A stretch of DNA of 64,000 bases from Flavobacteriaceae bacterium NBU2977 (GCA_019931105.1 JAIOUW010000001.1:868001-932000), one strand, 5' to 3'; shown: positions 17,152 through 26,451, numbered from the stretch's first letter. Made by a program: numbers and translations. Notes: generated by a model from the sequence alone, not told the origin.

Positions 17152-17712
17152 TTAGTTTATTTCTCGTTGTACTTTACCACATTTCAACATTTTGCTACCG
17201 TAATACGGATTACGTATTTCTTCTTTTGTACTTAACCAAGCTGTGCCGCCATCATACATAGGGCAGAATTGCTCGTATAGCTTTGTATTTGTTCCTGTAA
17301 TTGTAACCAAATCTGTAACATCTTTACTTAGAGTCTTAAAATGTTCTCTTTGGTGTTTGATGTCGCTTTCACTAATATGTTCAGCGTGTTCGGTGGCATC
17401 TTCTATAATGTCCTTCAATTCCATTTTTTCACTATCTGAATAATTCGATTCATCAAAAGACTTAAGGGATTGTGCCAACGTATTCCCAAGTGTTTTAGCT
17501 TTAGAATTATCATCATTTACCAACGCATCCTTTAAATTGAAATAGTCATTAAGGACTGCGAGGGCTTTTGCATCTTGTTTACCTTGCTTAACTTGTATTT
17601 CACTTTGTGTTGAATTTGTAACTTTTTCTTTGTTGCCATCTTTACAAGACGTTGAGGCAAAGGCTGTAAGTACTAATGCGCTTGCCATTAATGTTGCTTT
17701 AAGTGTTTTCAT
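17152..17712 (-). CDS. DUF3347-domain periplasmic lipoprotein of the copper operon
   Basis: 186 residues with a lipoprotein-type signal (ALVLTAFASTSCKDG). A helical DUF3347 domain (about residues 55-185) ends in CPMYDGGTAWLSTKEEI and NPYYGSKMLKCG. The last 40 residues share the CPM...W.S...I.NPYYG..ML.CG pattern with the C-terminus of the CusB adaptor in the same block. The conserved Cys, Met and Tyr point to a metal-binding site, so it is probably a periplasmic copper chaperone or sponge that can feed the pump (inference). It lies 18 bases after the tolC stop. Confidence 0.85.
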   Translation of the reverse strand: MKTLKATLMASALVLTAFASTSCKDGNKEKVTNSTQSEIQVKQGKQDAKALAVLNDYFNLKDALVNDDNSKAKTLGNTLAQSLKSFDESNYSDSEKMELKDIIEDATEHAEHISESDIKHQREHFKTLSKDVTDLVTITGTNTKLYEQFCPMYDGGTAWLSTKEEIRNPYYGSKMLKCGKVQREIN

Positions 17713-17730
17713 TGTTATCGTTTTTTATGT

Positions 17731-18951
17731 TTATTGATTTATTAAATAATTGATTATCGCAGATTGTACATAATACATTTGCACTGATGCGATTTGATTA
17801 ATTTGAAACTTCAGTTGTAATTCTTGAATGTCTAACACATCGTTAAAATCGATAGTTCCCGTTTCATAATTCTTAATTAGAATCTCTTCGGCATCATTAG
17901 CTTGCTTAAGATTTTTTTCCTGAGTATTGAATTTTATCCGTGCTTGATTGCGTTGTGATTTTGCTTTTGCAAAAGCAGTTTCTAAAGTATTTAACCGCTC
18001 GTTTTTTTGCGATGTAATTTCCTGTTGTCGCAACTTGTTCTGTTTGGAAACAGAACTGTACTTATTATTGAAAATGGGAATGGAAAGTGTAACCATTGGC
18101 ATCACTATATCCTTTCCGTTATCACTAAAGTTCATCGCTGGTCGCTCTGCAACAGGAACATAGTCTAGCCCAAATCCTAGATTTGGCCCACTTTCTTTTT
18201 GGTTCAAAAGTTCGGATTGTTCTACGGATTCATAGAGCTTATCATATTTGATTAGTTCAGGATTGAGCGTCAACCCTTCATTGCTAAAAACAAGGTCTTC
18301 AACGGGAATTTTCATTTCTGGAACAACTTCCACGGCAATACTTTCCTTCCGATTCAACAGGTTATTGAACACCGTTTGTTCGGCTAAGTATTCTTCCTCT
18401 AAAACTTCTTTCTGTTGTTGCAGTTCGTTTTGACGGATTTGCAAACGCAATACATCCACAGCTGAGGCTTTTCCAACTTCAACTGATGTTAATGCCAACC
18501 GCTCGTAGGTTTGCAATAATTGAATATTATCTTCTAGTACTTTTTGATTCGCCTTGTTAGCATATAACCTGTAATAGGATTGGGCAACCGAAAGTGCCAG
18601 TTTGCGTTTAGCAATGGCGATTTCTACAAATTCCTTTTCTGCCATTGAACTAGCATAATTTTCCCTTGCTGTAATTGTTCCAAACCAAGGCAACATCTGA
18701 GATATTGAAAAACGCGCACGTTGCGCACCTGTTCTGGTTTCAGGTTCGCTCACAAAATAGCCTGCACTTATTTTGGTATTGGGCAATGTATTGACCTCAC
18801 TTACCTTTTCACGGGCAATGTTATATCGCAATTCATACGCTTGAATATCTGGATTGTTCGCCTCTGCTTCTTGAATGTAGGATTGCAACTCTTGCGCTTT
18901 CGCGAAAGTGGAAACAAGCAAAAGACATACTATAATTATTATATTTTTCAT
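17731..18951 (-). CDS. TolC-family outer membrane channel of the Cu/Ag pump
   Basis: 406 residues. The signal peptide ends near STFAKAQ, followed by two TolC-type coiled-coil repeats (for example NPDIQAYELRYNIAREKVS and LNPELIKYDKLYESVEQSE). It forms the trimeric outer-membrane exit duct for CusA. Its first four bases overlap the cusA stop (18948-18951), which indicates translational coupling. In contrast to the first metal operon, where TolC is fused to the pump, here it is a separate protein. Confidence 0.9.
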   Translation of the reverse strand: MKNIIIIVCLLLVSTFAKAQELQSYIQEAEANNPDIQAYELRYNIAREKVSEVNTLPNTKISAGYFVSEPETRTGAQRARFSISQMLPWFGTITARENYASSMAEKEFVEIAIAKRKLALSVAQSYYRLYANKANQKVLEDNIQLLQTYERLALTSVEVGKASAVDVLRLQIRQNELQQQKEVLEEEYLAEQTVFNNLLNRKESIAVEVVPEMKIPVEDLVFSNEGLTLNPELIKYDKLYESVEQSELLNQKESGPNLGFGLDYVPVAERPAMNFSDNGKDIVMPMVTLSIPIFNNKYSSVSKQNKLRQQEITSQKNERLNTLETAFAKAKSQRNQARIKFNTQEKNLKQANDAEEILIKNYETGTIDFNDVLDIQELQLKFQINQIASVQMYYVQSAIINYLINQ

Positions 18952-21900
18952 TTGCTCGATTGTTTTAATTGGAATTCTTTTTTCATACTGAATAGCACAG
19001 GAACAACAAACAGCGTAATCAATGCTATTAGCATCCCGCCAAAACTTGGTATAGCCATCGGTATCATTATATCGCTTCCTCGACCCGTCGATGTCAAAAT
19101 CGGCAATAGGGCGAGTATCGTTGTTGCGGTTGTCATCAAACAGGGTCGAATTCGCTTTTCGCCAGCTTCCACTATCGAATCACGAATTTCATTTTTGTTT
19201 TCAGGGGTATTGCGGTCAAATGTTTGTGTGAGGTACGTAGCCATCACAACGCCATCATCAGTAGCAATACCGAACAGCGCAATGAACCCGACCCAAACCG
19301 CTACGCTTAGATTTATAGTGTGCATCTGAAACAAATCCCGTAGGTTCTCGCCAAAGAAATTGAAGTTTAAGAACCAGTCTTGACCATAGAACCATATCAT
19401 TAGGAAACCACCCGCAAAAGCAACGGCAATTCCAGTAAATACCATTAGCGAAGTAGCTACGGAACGGAACTGGAAATAAAGAATCAAAAAGATAATTATT
19501 AGTGCCAATGGAACAACGACGGACAAAGTTTTCTCTGCACGTAATTGGTTCTCATACGTTCCCGTAAACTGATAGTTAATACCTTTTGGGACGGTTAATT
19601 CGCCACTATCGATTTTCTCTTTAATCAACGCTTGGGCATTTTCTACCACGTCCACTTCTGCAAAACCGTCCAGTTTATCAAAGAGAACATAACCCACTAA
19701 AAAGGTGTCCTCACTTTTTATGACCTGTGGGCCTTGTTCGTAACGAATATTCACCAAATCACCTAGAGGAACAGGATTTCCTTTTTCTACGGGTACATAA
19801 ATATTCTTTAAGTCCGTAGGGTTTTCTCTTAGTTCACGAGGATAGCGTACACGTACTGCGTAGCGTTCGCGACCTTCAACAGTTTGAGTAAGGGGCATTC
19901 CACCGACGGCAACTTGCAAGATTTCCTGAACCTTCATTATTGAAATGCCATACCGTGCAAGTTGTTCTCTATCAATATCAATAAGTAAATAGGGTTTTCC
20001 GACAATACGGTCGGCAAAAACAGCTTGCTCTTTAACACCTTCAGCCTGTTTAAGAATGGCTTCGAGTTGCAATCCGAAATCTTCGATTTCACTTAAATTT
20101 TGACCTTTAACTTTGATACCCATTGGCGCACGCATTCCTGTCTGTAACATTACCAACCGCGTTTCAATCGGCTGCAATTTTGGTGCTGAAGTAATGCCAG
20201 GTAGTTTCGTAACTCGTACAATTTCATTCCAAATATCATCCGGACTTTCAATTTCAGGACGCCAATTTCGATAGTACTCGCCATCATCGTCAATAATCAA
20301 TTCATTCCTTATAACCGTAGTTTGTAGTTGTGATGCTTCATAATTTGCATCACCTTCAACTTCATTGTTAGGGTTGATGACCAGCTTGTCATTTTTTAAA
20401 ACAAAAAGACCATCATCATTGACTTTGTATCGTTCTCGTTTTCCTTCCGGACCCATCATATATTCAGACTTATACTGAATAAGGTTTTCGTACATCGAAA
20501 GTGGTGCAGGGTCAAGTGCAGATTCGGTTCGTCCAGATTTACCGACCACCGTTTTTATTTCGGGGATAGTGGCAACGGCCATATCCAATTGTTGTAAAAT
20601 TCTTTTGTTTTCTTCGACCCCAGCGTGTGGTAAAGATGTTGGCATCAATAGGAATGAACCCTCGTTTAGTGAGGGCATAAATTCCTTACCCGTATTCTGC
20701 ATTATCAGTACACCGAATATGATTATAGTTGTTGGTACGGAAAGGAATAGAAGTTTATTCCGTAAAGCCCACCTTAAAATTCTTGTATAGTATTTGCGGA
20801 ACACCCAAAATGTGCCTAGTAATCCAAAGCAAACGACACTTACAAAAATGAGGTTCATCGCAATGCTTCGGTCAAAACCTAAAGGTCGCCAGTATTCAGC
20901 CAATAGGAAAACAATGGCTAAAGATGAAATGATGATGTTCACCAGATTTGCTTTTTTTTGGGTCAGCTTTTCTTGTAATCCAGCAATTCCGGAAGCGCCA
21001 AAGGCAATCAATATAAGACCGAGCCAGAACCCGTACACCATTGCGATTATTCCAGCGATTATCAAAGAAATATTTAGGATGTATTTGAATGGGTTTTTAA
21101 GGCTTTTCTTTCGGAATAAAAAAGCTGCAAATGGTGGTATTAAAAATAGTGCAACTATAATAGATGCTGTGAGTGCCATTGTTTTTGTAAAGGCTAATGG
21201 ACGGAACAGTTTCCCTTCAGCACCTACCATTGTAAAGACAGGAATGAAACTAATAATGGTTGTTAGTACAGCTGTAAGGATTGCACCAGACACCTCTGCG
21301 GTAGCATTGTAAACAACAGTATTTATTGGTAGTTTATTTCCTTCAGCATCTGTGTTTTCCATATCCAAATGCCTTATAATATTCTCGGAAAGGATTACAC
21401 CCACATCGACCATAGTACCTATGGCAATGGCAATTCCAGAAAGTGCTACGATGTTTGCATCTACATTGAAAAGTTTCATCGTTATAAAAACCATCAACAC
21501 CGCAACAGGTAACAACCCAGAAATTAAAACAGAAGCTCTGAGATTAAAGACCATTATGATGATGACAAGAATGGTAATTAAAATTTCCAGCGTTAACGCT
21601 TCGTTTAGCGTGCCTAAAGTTTCTTGAATAAGTTCTGTACGGTCGTAAAACGGAACTATGGTAACTTGTGAAGTGCGACCATCAGCCAATTCTTTAGACG
21701 GTAGTCCAGCACTTAAACCATTGATTTGGTCTTTTACATTGTTAATGACTTCCATAGGGTTTGCGCCATATCTAGCCACGACCACACCGCCGACAACTTC
21801 CGCACCCTCTTTGTCAAGTATGCCACGTCTAGTAGCAGGTCCTAAATGAACTTTGCCAACATCTTTTATCCTGATAGAAGTAAATTCTTTAGAGGTAACA

Positions 21901-22694
21901 ACGGCATTTTCTATATCTGTAATAGACTTTATATAGCCCAATCCACGGACAAGATATTCGGCTTGGTTCATTTCCAAAGTCTGAGCGCCTATGTCTTGAT
22001 TACTATGTTTAACAGCTTTTACAATATCAGCCAAACTAATACTGTACTGGCGCATCAATTCAGGATTTACATCCACTTGATATTCTTGAACGTAACCACC
22101 AATAGAAGCAACTTCTGAAACACCGCTTGCCGATGACAGTGCATATTTCACGTAATAATCTTGAATGCTACGAAGTTCCTGTAAGTCCCATCCGCCTATA
22201 ACATTACCATCCTTATCACGCCCTTCTAGAGTGTACCAGAAAATCTGACCCAATCCTGTGGCATCAGGGCCTAAAGCGGGATTTACGCCATTGGGCAATA
22301 GACCACTTGGTAATGAGTTGAGCTTTTCAAGAATTCTACTTCGCGACCAATAAAATTCTATATCCTCTTCAAAAATGATATAGATGCTCGAAAATCCAAA
22401 CATCGAGGAACTTCTTATAGTTTTTACCCCTGGTATTCCTAACAACGAAGTAGTAAGCGGATAGGTAATTTGGTCTTCAATATCTTGTGGCGAACGCCCT
22501 TGCCATTTGGTAAAGACGATTTGCTGATTTTCGCCAATATCGGGTATGGCATCAACGGCCACGGGGTTACTTGGCAGAATACCCGTTTCCCAACCAAAAG
22601 GTGCATTAACAATACCCCAACCCACAAATAGAGCGAGCATAAGTACTGCAACGAGTTTGTTTTCGATTAAAAATTTTATGCTTTTATTGAGCAT
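18948..22694 (-). CDS. cusA: CusA-type RND copper/silver efflux pump
   Basis: 1248 residues, longer than typical CusA (about 1050) mainly because of inserts in the membrane half (around residues 530-620) and in the periplasmic domain. The N-terminus is FLIENKLVAVLMLALFVGWG. The proton-relay helix has MVDVGVILSENIIRHL. Three methionines in the pattern of the CusA metal path are visible in SFLLMPTSLPHAG, RLVMLQTGMRAP and VAVGGMPLTQTVEGRERYA, supporting Cu(I)/Ag(I) rather than Zn/Co. It works with the TolC encoded downstream and the CusB at 12318-14090. The upstream neighbour is HYC_CC_PP after a 118-base gap. Confidence 0.93.
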   Translation of the reverse strand: MLNKSIKFLIENKLVAVLMLALFVGWGIVNAPFGWETGILPSNPVAVDAIPDIGENQQIVFTKWQGRSPQDIEDQITYPLTTSLLGIPGVKTIRSSSMFGFSSIYIIFEEDIEFYWSRSRILEKLNSLPSGLLPNGVNPALGPDATGLGQIFWYTLEGRDKDGNVIGGWDLQELRSIQDYYVKYALSSASGVSEVASIGGYVQEYQVDVNPELMRQYSISLADIVKAVKHSNQDIGAQTLEMNQAEYLVRGLGYIKSITDIENAVVTSKEFTSIRIKDVGKVHLGPATRRGILDKEGAEVVGGVVVARYGANPMEVINNVKDQINGLSAGLPSKELADGRTSQVTIVPFYDRTELIQETLGTLNEALTLEILITILVIIIMVFNLRASVLISGLLPVAVLMVFITMKLFNVDANIVALSGIAIAIGTMVDVGVILSENIIRHLDMENTDAEGNKLPINTVVYNATAEVSGAILTAVLTTIISFIPVFTMVGAEGKLFRPLAFTKTMALTASIIVALFLIPPFAAFLFRKKSLKNPFKYILNISLIIAGIIAMVYGFWLGLILIAFGASGIAGLQEKLTQKKANLVNIIISSLAIVFLLAEYWRPLGFDRSIAMNLIFVSVVCFGLLGTFWVFRKYYTRILRWALRNKLLFLSVPTTIIIFGVLIMQNTGKEFMPSLNEGSFLLMPTSLPHAGVEENKRILQQLDMAVATIPEIKTVVGKSGRTESALDPAPLSMYENLIQYKSEYMMGPEGKRERYKVNDDGLFVLKNDKLVINPNNEVEGDANYEASQLQTTVIRNELIIDDDGEYYRNWRPEIESPDDIWNEIVRVTKLPGITSAPKLQPIETRLVMLQTGMRAPMGIKVKGQNLSEIEDFGLQLEAILKQAEGVKEQAVFADRIVGKPYLLIDIDREQLARYGISIMKVQEILQVAVGGMPLTQTVEGRERYAVRVRYPRELRENPTDLKNIYVPVEKGNPVPLGDLVNIRYEQGPQVIKSEDTFLVGYVLFDKLDGFAEVDVVENAQALIKEKIDSGELTVPKGINYQFTGTYENQLRAEKTLSVVVPLALIIIFLILYFQFRSVATSLMVFTGIAVAFAGGFLMIWFYGQDWFLNFNFFGENLRDLFQMHTINLSVAVWVGFIALFGIATDDGVVMATYLTQTFDRNTPENKNEIRDSIVEAGEKRIRPCLMTTATTILALLPILTSTGRGSDIMIPMAIPSFGGMLIALITLFVVPVLFSMKKEFQLKQSSK

Positions 22695-22812
22695 ACATAA
22701 TGATAATTAGACAGTTATACAAAAGTTGGGTTTGATGTTATTCTGAAAAAAGAACACAACAAAACGAGCCCAAAACGGAATACCGCAGGGCAAATAGTTT
22801 ACTGTCTAAAAA

Positions 22813-23232
22813 TCAAATTAAGTACGTCTCGTAAAGAATCTGTACGTCCCGTTCAATAAATGGGGGCGAGTAATCTTTGAAAGGAATGATGTTCTCATCA
22901 AGTCCTTCAAAAAGATTTATATAACTATAGAAGAATGAAACAACAAACGTTTGTTGTTCAAAAGTAAGTTTGTCAAATGATGTTTGTAGTTCGTCATTGC
23001 CTTCTTTTACAATCTGTTGGTCGGTACAACAATCATTTTCGGTCATAACAGGATTTTCACAACTTTTAGCAGGTTGTGCTTTTTCCATACCACAACTTTC
23101 CGCTTTGGTAAATACCGAAAAGTCAACTAAAGAATCCCCACAATAATGCATATCAACAGTGAATGACATTGTAGTAAACAAGACTACAAAAGCCATCAAA
23201 ACGGATGATATTTTATGAAAAATCTGCTTCAT
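22813..23232 (-). CDS. HYC_CC_PP-family small exported protein
   Basis: 139 residues. The signal segment is ISSVLMAFVVLFTTMSFTVD. The three motifs that name the family follow: MHYCGD (about residue 31), a CC pair in ENDCCTDQQ (about 68) and PP in KDYSPPFIERD near the end. Family members are found at the head of copper-efflux clusters in Flavobacteriia; the Cys/His content suggests periplasmic metal binding, with no proven function known to me. It is the first gene of the copper block. A TAGCTTTG box (23241-23248) just before the ATG may be its -7 element, which would make the transcript almost leaderless. Confidence 0.85.
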   Translation of the reverse strand: MKQIFHKISSVLMAFVVLFTTMSFTVDMHYCGDSLVDFSVFTKAESCGMEKAQPAKSCENPVMTENDCCTDQQIVKEGNDELQTSFDKLTFEQQTFVVSFFYSYINLFEGLDENIIPFKDYSPPFIERDVQILYETYLI

Positions 23233-23240
23233 CTAGAATG

Positions 23241-23248
23241 CAAAGCTA
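23241..23248 (-). promoter_or_regulatory. Possible -7 box TAGCTTTG of the copper block
   Basis: Matches TAnnTTTG, 8 bases before the ATG of the HYC_CC_PP gene. No clear TTG lies about 19 bases upstream, so only half the promoter is recognisable. Confidence 0.35.
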
Positions 23249-23351
23249 CAAAAATTTAACAGTTTTTATTAGGATTAACAGAACTTTAATTTTGTAAGCG
23301 ACGACTTTTTCCAACTTTATATCTAAATAATTCTATCAATATTATTCGTAA

Positions 23352-24596
23352 TTAGCAAGTCTTGTTTTGGGCTTTAGCTAAATGACAATCTTTGAAAGCT
23401 TTACCACTTTTGCAAGGACAAGGGTCATCTGGAGATATAAAAGTTTCTTTTGTAACAAAATCTGGTTCGCCGTCAAATTTACCTTCTTTTCCAGTTTCGG
23501 CAATATTGAAAATTTCTTTTAACTCAGCCTCTTTTCTTTTTATTTCCGCTGCGGATGGTTTAAGTCTTCGGGTAAGTTCCATATCAAAAACACTATCCCA
23601 TATTCGATACGTTTCTGAATCTTTATTAGGTGGTTCACTAAATACTTCCCCTTCCTTATTTAAGGTTTTGAATTTTTTAAAATCTTCTTTTAATTCTGGT
23701 AATGTAATAAAGAATGTATCATTGGGTTCTACTGCAAAAAACAGATTTCTTAAAAATTTGTCATTGGTACTAAATACTCTTGCAAACGGGGCATAAAACA
23801 AGTATTCTAAATCCAAAAGATTTGTTAATCGCTCACCGCACAAAGAATTATTGATTCCGATATAGTATAGACAGACGACTTCATAACAATACATAGCGTA
23901 ACCTGCCATATTCTGTAAATTTGGATGTGATTCATTTTTCCATCTGGATTCAATAGTATTTTGTAAATCAGGATTTATTTCAAAATAATCCATCACTAGA
24001 TTTAAAGTGTCAACTGGTTCAATTTCTATGTAAAGTCGTTCTTTCAACCTTTCCTTCAGGCTTAAAAACTTTTCTTGATTTGAAGGTTTATGGTCTCTTA
24101 TTTTGATGTCTTTAAGATGGTTAAATTTTGTTTTGAATGATTTAACTACACCTTCATCCTTGGATTCCGTTCGCCATACATCGGCTATAATTTCATCCAT
24201 TGTGTCAAACTCACCTCTTTTCCATCGCTTTATAGATAGCTCTTCTTCAGTTTCAACAAAAGTCATCCCTTTTTTGGTAGGTGTTTTTATAGATTTTTGA
24301 GCACTTAAAAACGGTCTATTATCAGCTGTCGTAAATTCGCCTGTTAAAGACTTTTCAACCAAGATTTTATAATCCATATTTACATATGCATTATAGGGAA
24401 ACATTTTCTTCGCTAAGTCAGTAACTTGTTCTTTAGGTGGTTTTCTGCCTTCTTTTTCCTCTTTCGCAAGGTCACCCAAAATCTCTGAAACCAACAAGGG
24501 CGTAACGTTCACGATATAATATTTATGCAGTTCAACTATATCCTCATAATTGAAGCCTTGAAATGTTGATTTATCCAGTACTACAGGTATTGACAT
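23352..24596 (-). CDS. SEC-C-motif protein of unknown function
   Basis: 414 residues without signal peptide or membrane helices. The only recognisable part is the C-terminal SEC-C zinc motif DPCPCKSGKAFKDCH (about residues 393-407), of the type found at the end of SecA and in many stand-alone proteins. The rest is mainly helical and charged, and I do not recognise a catalytic motif. It is cargo of the element, between the recombinase gene and the copper block, on the same strand. SEC-C proteins of this kind also turn up as accessory genes near mobile-element integrases, so a role in element maintenance or defence cannot be excluded. Confidence 0.75.
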   Translation of the reverse strand: MSIPVVLDKSTFQGFNYEDIVELHKYYIVNVTPLLVSEILGDLAKEEKEGRKPPKEQVTDLAKKMFPYNAYVNMDYKILVEKSLTGEFTTADNRPFLSAQKSIKTPTKKGMTFVETEEELSIKRWKRGEFDTMDEIIADVWRTESKDEGVVKSFKTKFNHLKDIKIRDHKPSNQEKFLSLKERLKERLYIEIEPVDTLNLVMDYFEINPDLQNTIESRWKNESHPNLQNMAGYAMYCYEVVCLYYIGINNSLCGERLTNLLDLEYLFYAPFARVFSTNDKFLRNLFFAVEPNDTFFITLPELKEDFKKFKTLNKEGEVFSEPPNKDSETYRIWDSVFDMELTRRLKPSAAEIKRKEAELKEIFNIAETGKEGKFDGEPDFVTKETFISPDDPCPCKSGKAFKDCHLAKAQNKTC

Positions 24597-24748
24597 AATT
24601 CTTATTTTAATCTCATTATTCCACGTAATCTAACCTTGTTCAAAATAGTTAAAATTAAAGACATAGGTCTAGGGTAAACGTTTTGGGTTTTAAGAAAAGT
24701 TTTTTTTTAATTCAATTAGTTTTATTTACCCCTAAATCATTAAATTTC

Positions 24749-25993
24749 TCAAACAGCTCTTTCCATTTCTCTCTGACCAATTTTATCCCTTAGAAGAGCC
24801 ATATCATCACTAACTTTTTTCTCAACTACTCTTGCATAAATTTGAGTTGTAGATAGTTTGGTATGACCTAGTAATTTTGAAACCGTTTCAATAGGAACAC
24901 CGTTGCTCAAAGTAACGGTAGTTGCAAATGTATGCCTAGCCATATGAAAGGTAAGATTCTTCTTGATACCGCACAGGTCAGCTATTTCCTTTAAATAACT
25001 ATTCAGTTTTTGGTTAGAGAGCTTTGGAAGAAGATTCGTGCTACTTTGGGTTCTAATGTGGTCCTTATACTTATCAACTAAAGATTGTGCTTGAAACAAT
25101 AACGGAATTTTGAATGGTGTACCCGTTTTAACCCTATCGGCCATTATCCAAGGCTTTCCGTCTATTCCAATTACAATATTATTGCTAGTCAACTCAATAA
25201 TATCACTATATGAGATACCGGTATAACAACTAAAAACAAATAAATCTTTAACAACTACCAGACGCTCAATCGAAGAGTTCAAGTCCTCGATACTCTGTAA
25301 CTCTTCACTTGTCAGAAACTCACGTTCTTTCTTTTCATTCTTCATTTTAAAATTGACAAAAGGGTCTCTGTCTAACCATTCCATCCGGTAGGCTAGAGTT
25401 ACCATTCTACGAAGACGTTTTATATGCTTCATAGCAGTATTGTTACCAATTTTACTTTGTCCTGCTTTGGGAACATAAGAGCGAAGAAAATCCTCAAAGC
25501 CTATGACAAAACCGTAATCGAGTTCAGAAAGAAAAATATCAGTTTCCTCATACTCTTTTAAAATATACTCTAGCATATATCTTTGGCTAGTTTTATATTG
25601 ACCCATTGTATTTTTATGCAGTTTGTGCTGCATTTTTTCATTATAATAATCAATAAGATTTTGAAAAGAAAAGCGCTTTTTGTCCTCACCTAAAAATCTG
25701 GCTTTGACCATTTGGGAAGTAAATAGCTTTTCTTCCTTTTTGAAGTCCTCGTATATTCGATAAATCTTTGATTGTACCTCGTTCAAATAAAGATTGAGAA
25801 TACGTGAATCTTTATCTGTTCCATTGGCTCTTTGGGTTTTTTCATCCCAAGTAGAAACATCTATCTTCTTTTTGAGGCTAATGTTCACACGCTTACCATT
25901 CTTGGTAAGTCGAACGTAGATATTTGCTTTGTTGTTTATGGCACGTTTACCGTATACCCAAAACAGTACTGAAAATGTTGATGAAGTTCGCAT
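24749..25993 (-). CDS. int: Tyrosine recombinase (integrase) of the integrative element
   Basis: 414 residues, the usual size for Bacteroidota element integrases. It has an N-terminal arm-binding part (residues 1 to about 100, SVLFWVYGKRAINNKANIY) and a SAM-like core-binding domain (about 110-210). The catalytic domain keeps the beta-hairpin Lys (RVKTG), the HMARH box (H350, R353), GH at 376-377 and Tyr386 in TTQIYARV. The first catalytic Arg is replaced: the block reads CYTGISYSD where most enzymes have TGLR. The same loss is known in IntDOT-type recombinases. It lies 231 bases from the 3' end of tRNA-Asp, so that gene is the probable integration target. Confidence 0.93.
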   Translation of the reverse strand: MRTSSTFSVLFWVYGKRAINNKANIYVRLTKNGKRVNISLKKKIDVSTWDEKTQRANGTDKDSRILNLYLNEVQSKIYRIYEDFKKEEKLFTSQMVKARFLGEDKKRFSFQNLIDYYNEKMQHKLHKNTMGQYKTSQRYMLEYILKEYEETDIFLSELDYGFVIGFEDFLRSYVPKAGQSKIGNNTAMKHIKRLRRMVTLAYRMEWLDRDPFVNFKMKNEKKEREFLTSEELQSIEDLNSSIERLVVVKDLFVFSCYTGISYSDIIELTSNNIVIGIDGKPWIMADRVKTGTPFKIPLLFQAQSLVDKYKDHIRTQSSTNLLPKLSNQKLNSYLKEIADLCGIKKNLTFHMARHTFATTVTLSNGVPIETVSKLLGHTKLSTTQIYARVVEKKVSDDMALLRDKIGQREMERAV

Positions 25994-26074
25994 AGTTGTC
26001 GTCTTTTAATGGTTAAACATCGCTGGACGAAAGTCAAATCAACTATCTTAATTATGAGTAAGTTACGTTATTCT

Positions 26075-26108
26075 GTCAACATATTTATGATAAAAAAGAT
26101 ATGTTGAC
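26075..26108. repeat. Inverted repeat between integrase and tRNA-Asp, candidate att/recombinase site
   Basis: Perfect 10-bp arms GTCAACATAT (26075-26084) and ATATGTTGAC (26099-26108) with a 14-base spacer. It lies in the intergenic DNA upstream of the integrase start, where a right-end attachment site or integrase-binding site is expected. No T-run suggests a terminator. Attachment-site function is inference; the other end of the element is not in the window. Confidence 0.4.
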
Positions 26109-26165
26109 GATTTGTGACCTTTTAGATGCAAATGATATCAAATTAAATGATTGCTCTAAAAAAAT

Positions 26166-26199
26166 AAAACCTTGCAAATCATAGGATTTGCAAGGTTTT
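26166..26199 (-). terminator. Rho-independent terminator of tRNA-Asp
   Basis: Perfect 15-bp stem (26166-26180 with 26185-26199) around the 4-base loop ATAG. On the minus strand it is followed by ATTTTTTTAG, a typical U-tract. It begins 25 bases after the tRNA 3' end. Confidence 0.85.
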
Positions 26200-26223
26200 G
26201 TGGGATTTTGTTTTCCCTTTAAG

Positions 26224-26297
26224 CGGTCTGGACGGGACTCGAACCCGCGACCCCCTGCGTGACAGGCAGGTATTCTAACCAACTGAACTACCAGACC
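26224..26297 (-). tRNA. tRNA-Asp (anticodon GTC)
   Basis: 74-nt cloverleaf. The acceptor stem is GGTCTGG/CCAGACC with discriminator G. The anticodon stem CCTGC/GCAGG encloses the loop CTGTCAC, giving anticodon GTC. The T-arm carries GGTTCGAGTCC. CCA is not encoded. The D-arm AGTTCAGTTGGTTAGAAT is regular. Its 3' end faces the integrase gene, consistent with use as the integration site of the element to the left. A complete promoter is visible upstream (26375-26404) and a terminator downstream. Confidence 0.96.
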
Positions 26298-26374
26298 AAT
26301 GATTTTATCTTAAAAATAGACTTCCGCAACAGCGGAATTCAAATCTTGTTCAAACACTTTTTGCAAAGTGTGTG

Positions 26375-26404
26375 CAAATATACATTGCTATTTCAATTGC
26401 GCAA
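26375..26404 (-). promoter_or_regulatory. Promoter of tRNA-Asp (TTG-N19-TATATTTG)
   Basis: On the minus strand, TTG (26402-26404) is followed after exactly 19 bases by TATATTTG (26375-26382). This is a perfect match to the Bacteroidota sigma-A promoter. The roughly 70-base leader before the tRNA contains two hairpins, ACACTTT-TTGC-AAAGTGT (26354-26371) and TTCCGC-AACA-GCGGAA (26322-26337), which would be removed during tRNA processing. Confidence 0.8.
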
Positions 26405-26451
26405 ACAATTTTCTTAAAAATAAAAGCCCATTTTGGCGTATGGCCCAAGGT

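Noticed and set aside
22707-22809. 9-bp inverted repeat TTAGACAGT / ACTGTCTAA bounding the gap between cusA and HYC_CC_PP
   Set aside because: The arms are about 85 bases apart and short; this can arise by chance in AT-rich DNA, and no related copy was seen.
24672-24731. GGGTAAA...TTTACCC pair downstream of the integrase gene
   Set aside because: 7-bp arms with a 46-base spacer are too weak for a terminator or attachment site.
26085-26282. 65-codon ORF on the minus strand across the tRNA-Asp 3' part
   Set aside because: It runs through the tRNA gene and its terminator; the apparent protein is translation of tRNA sequence.
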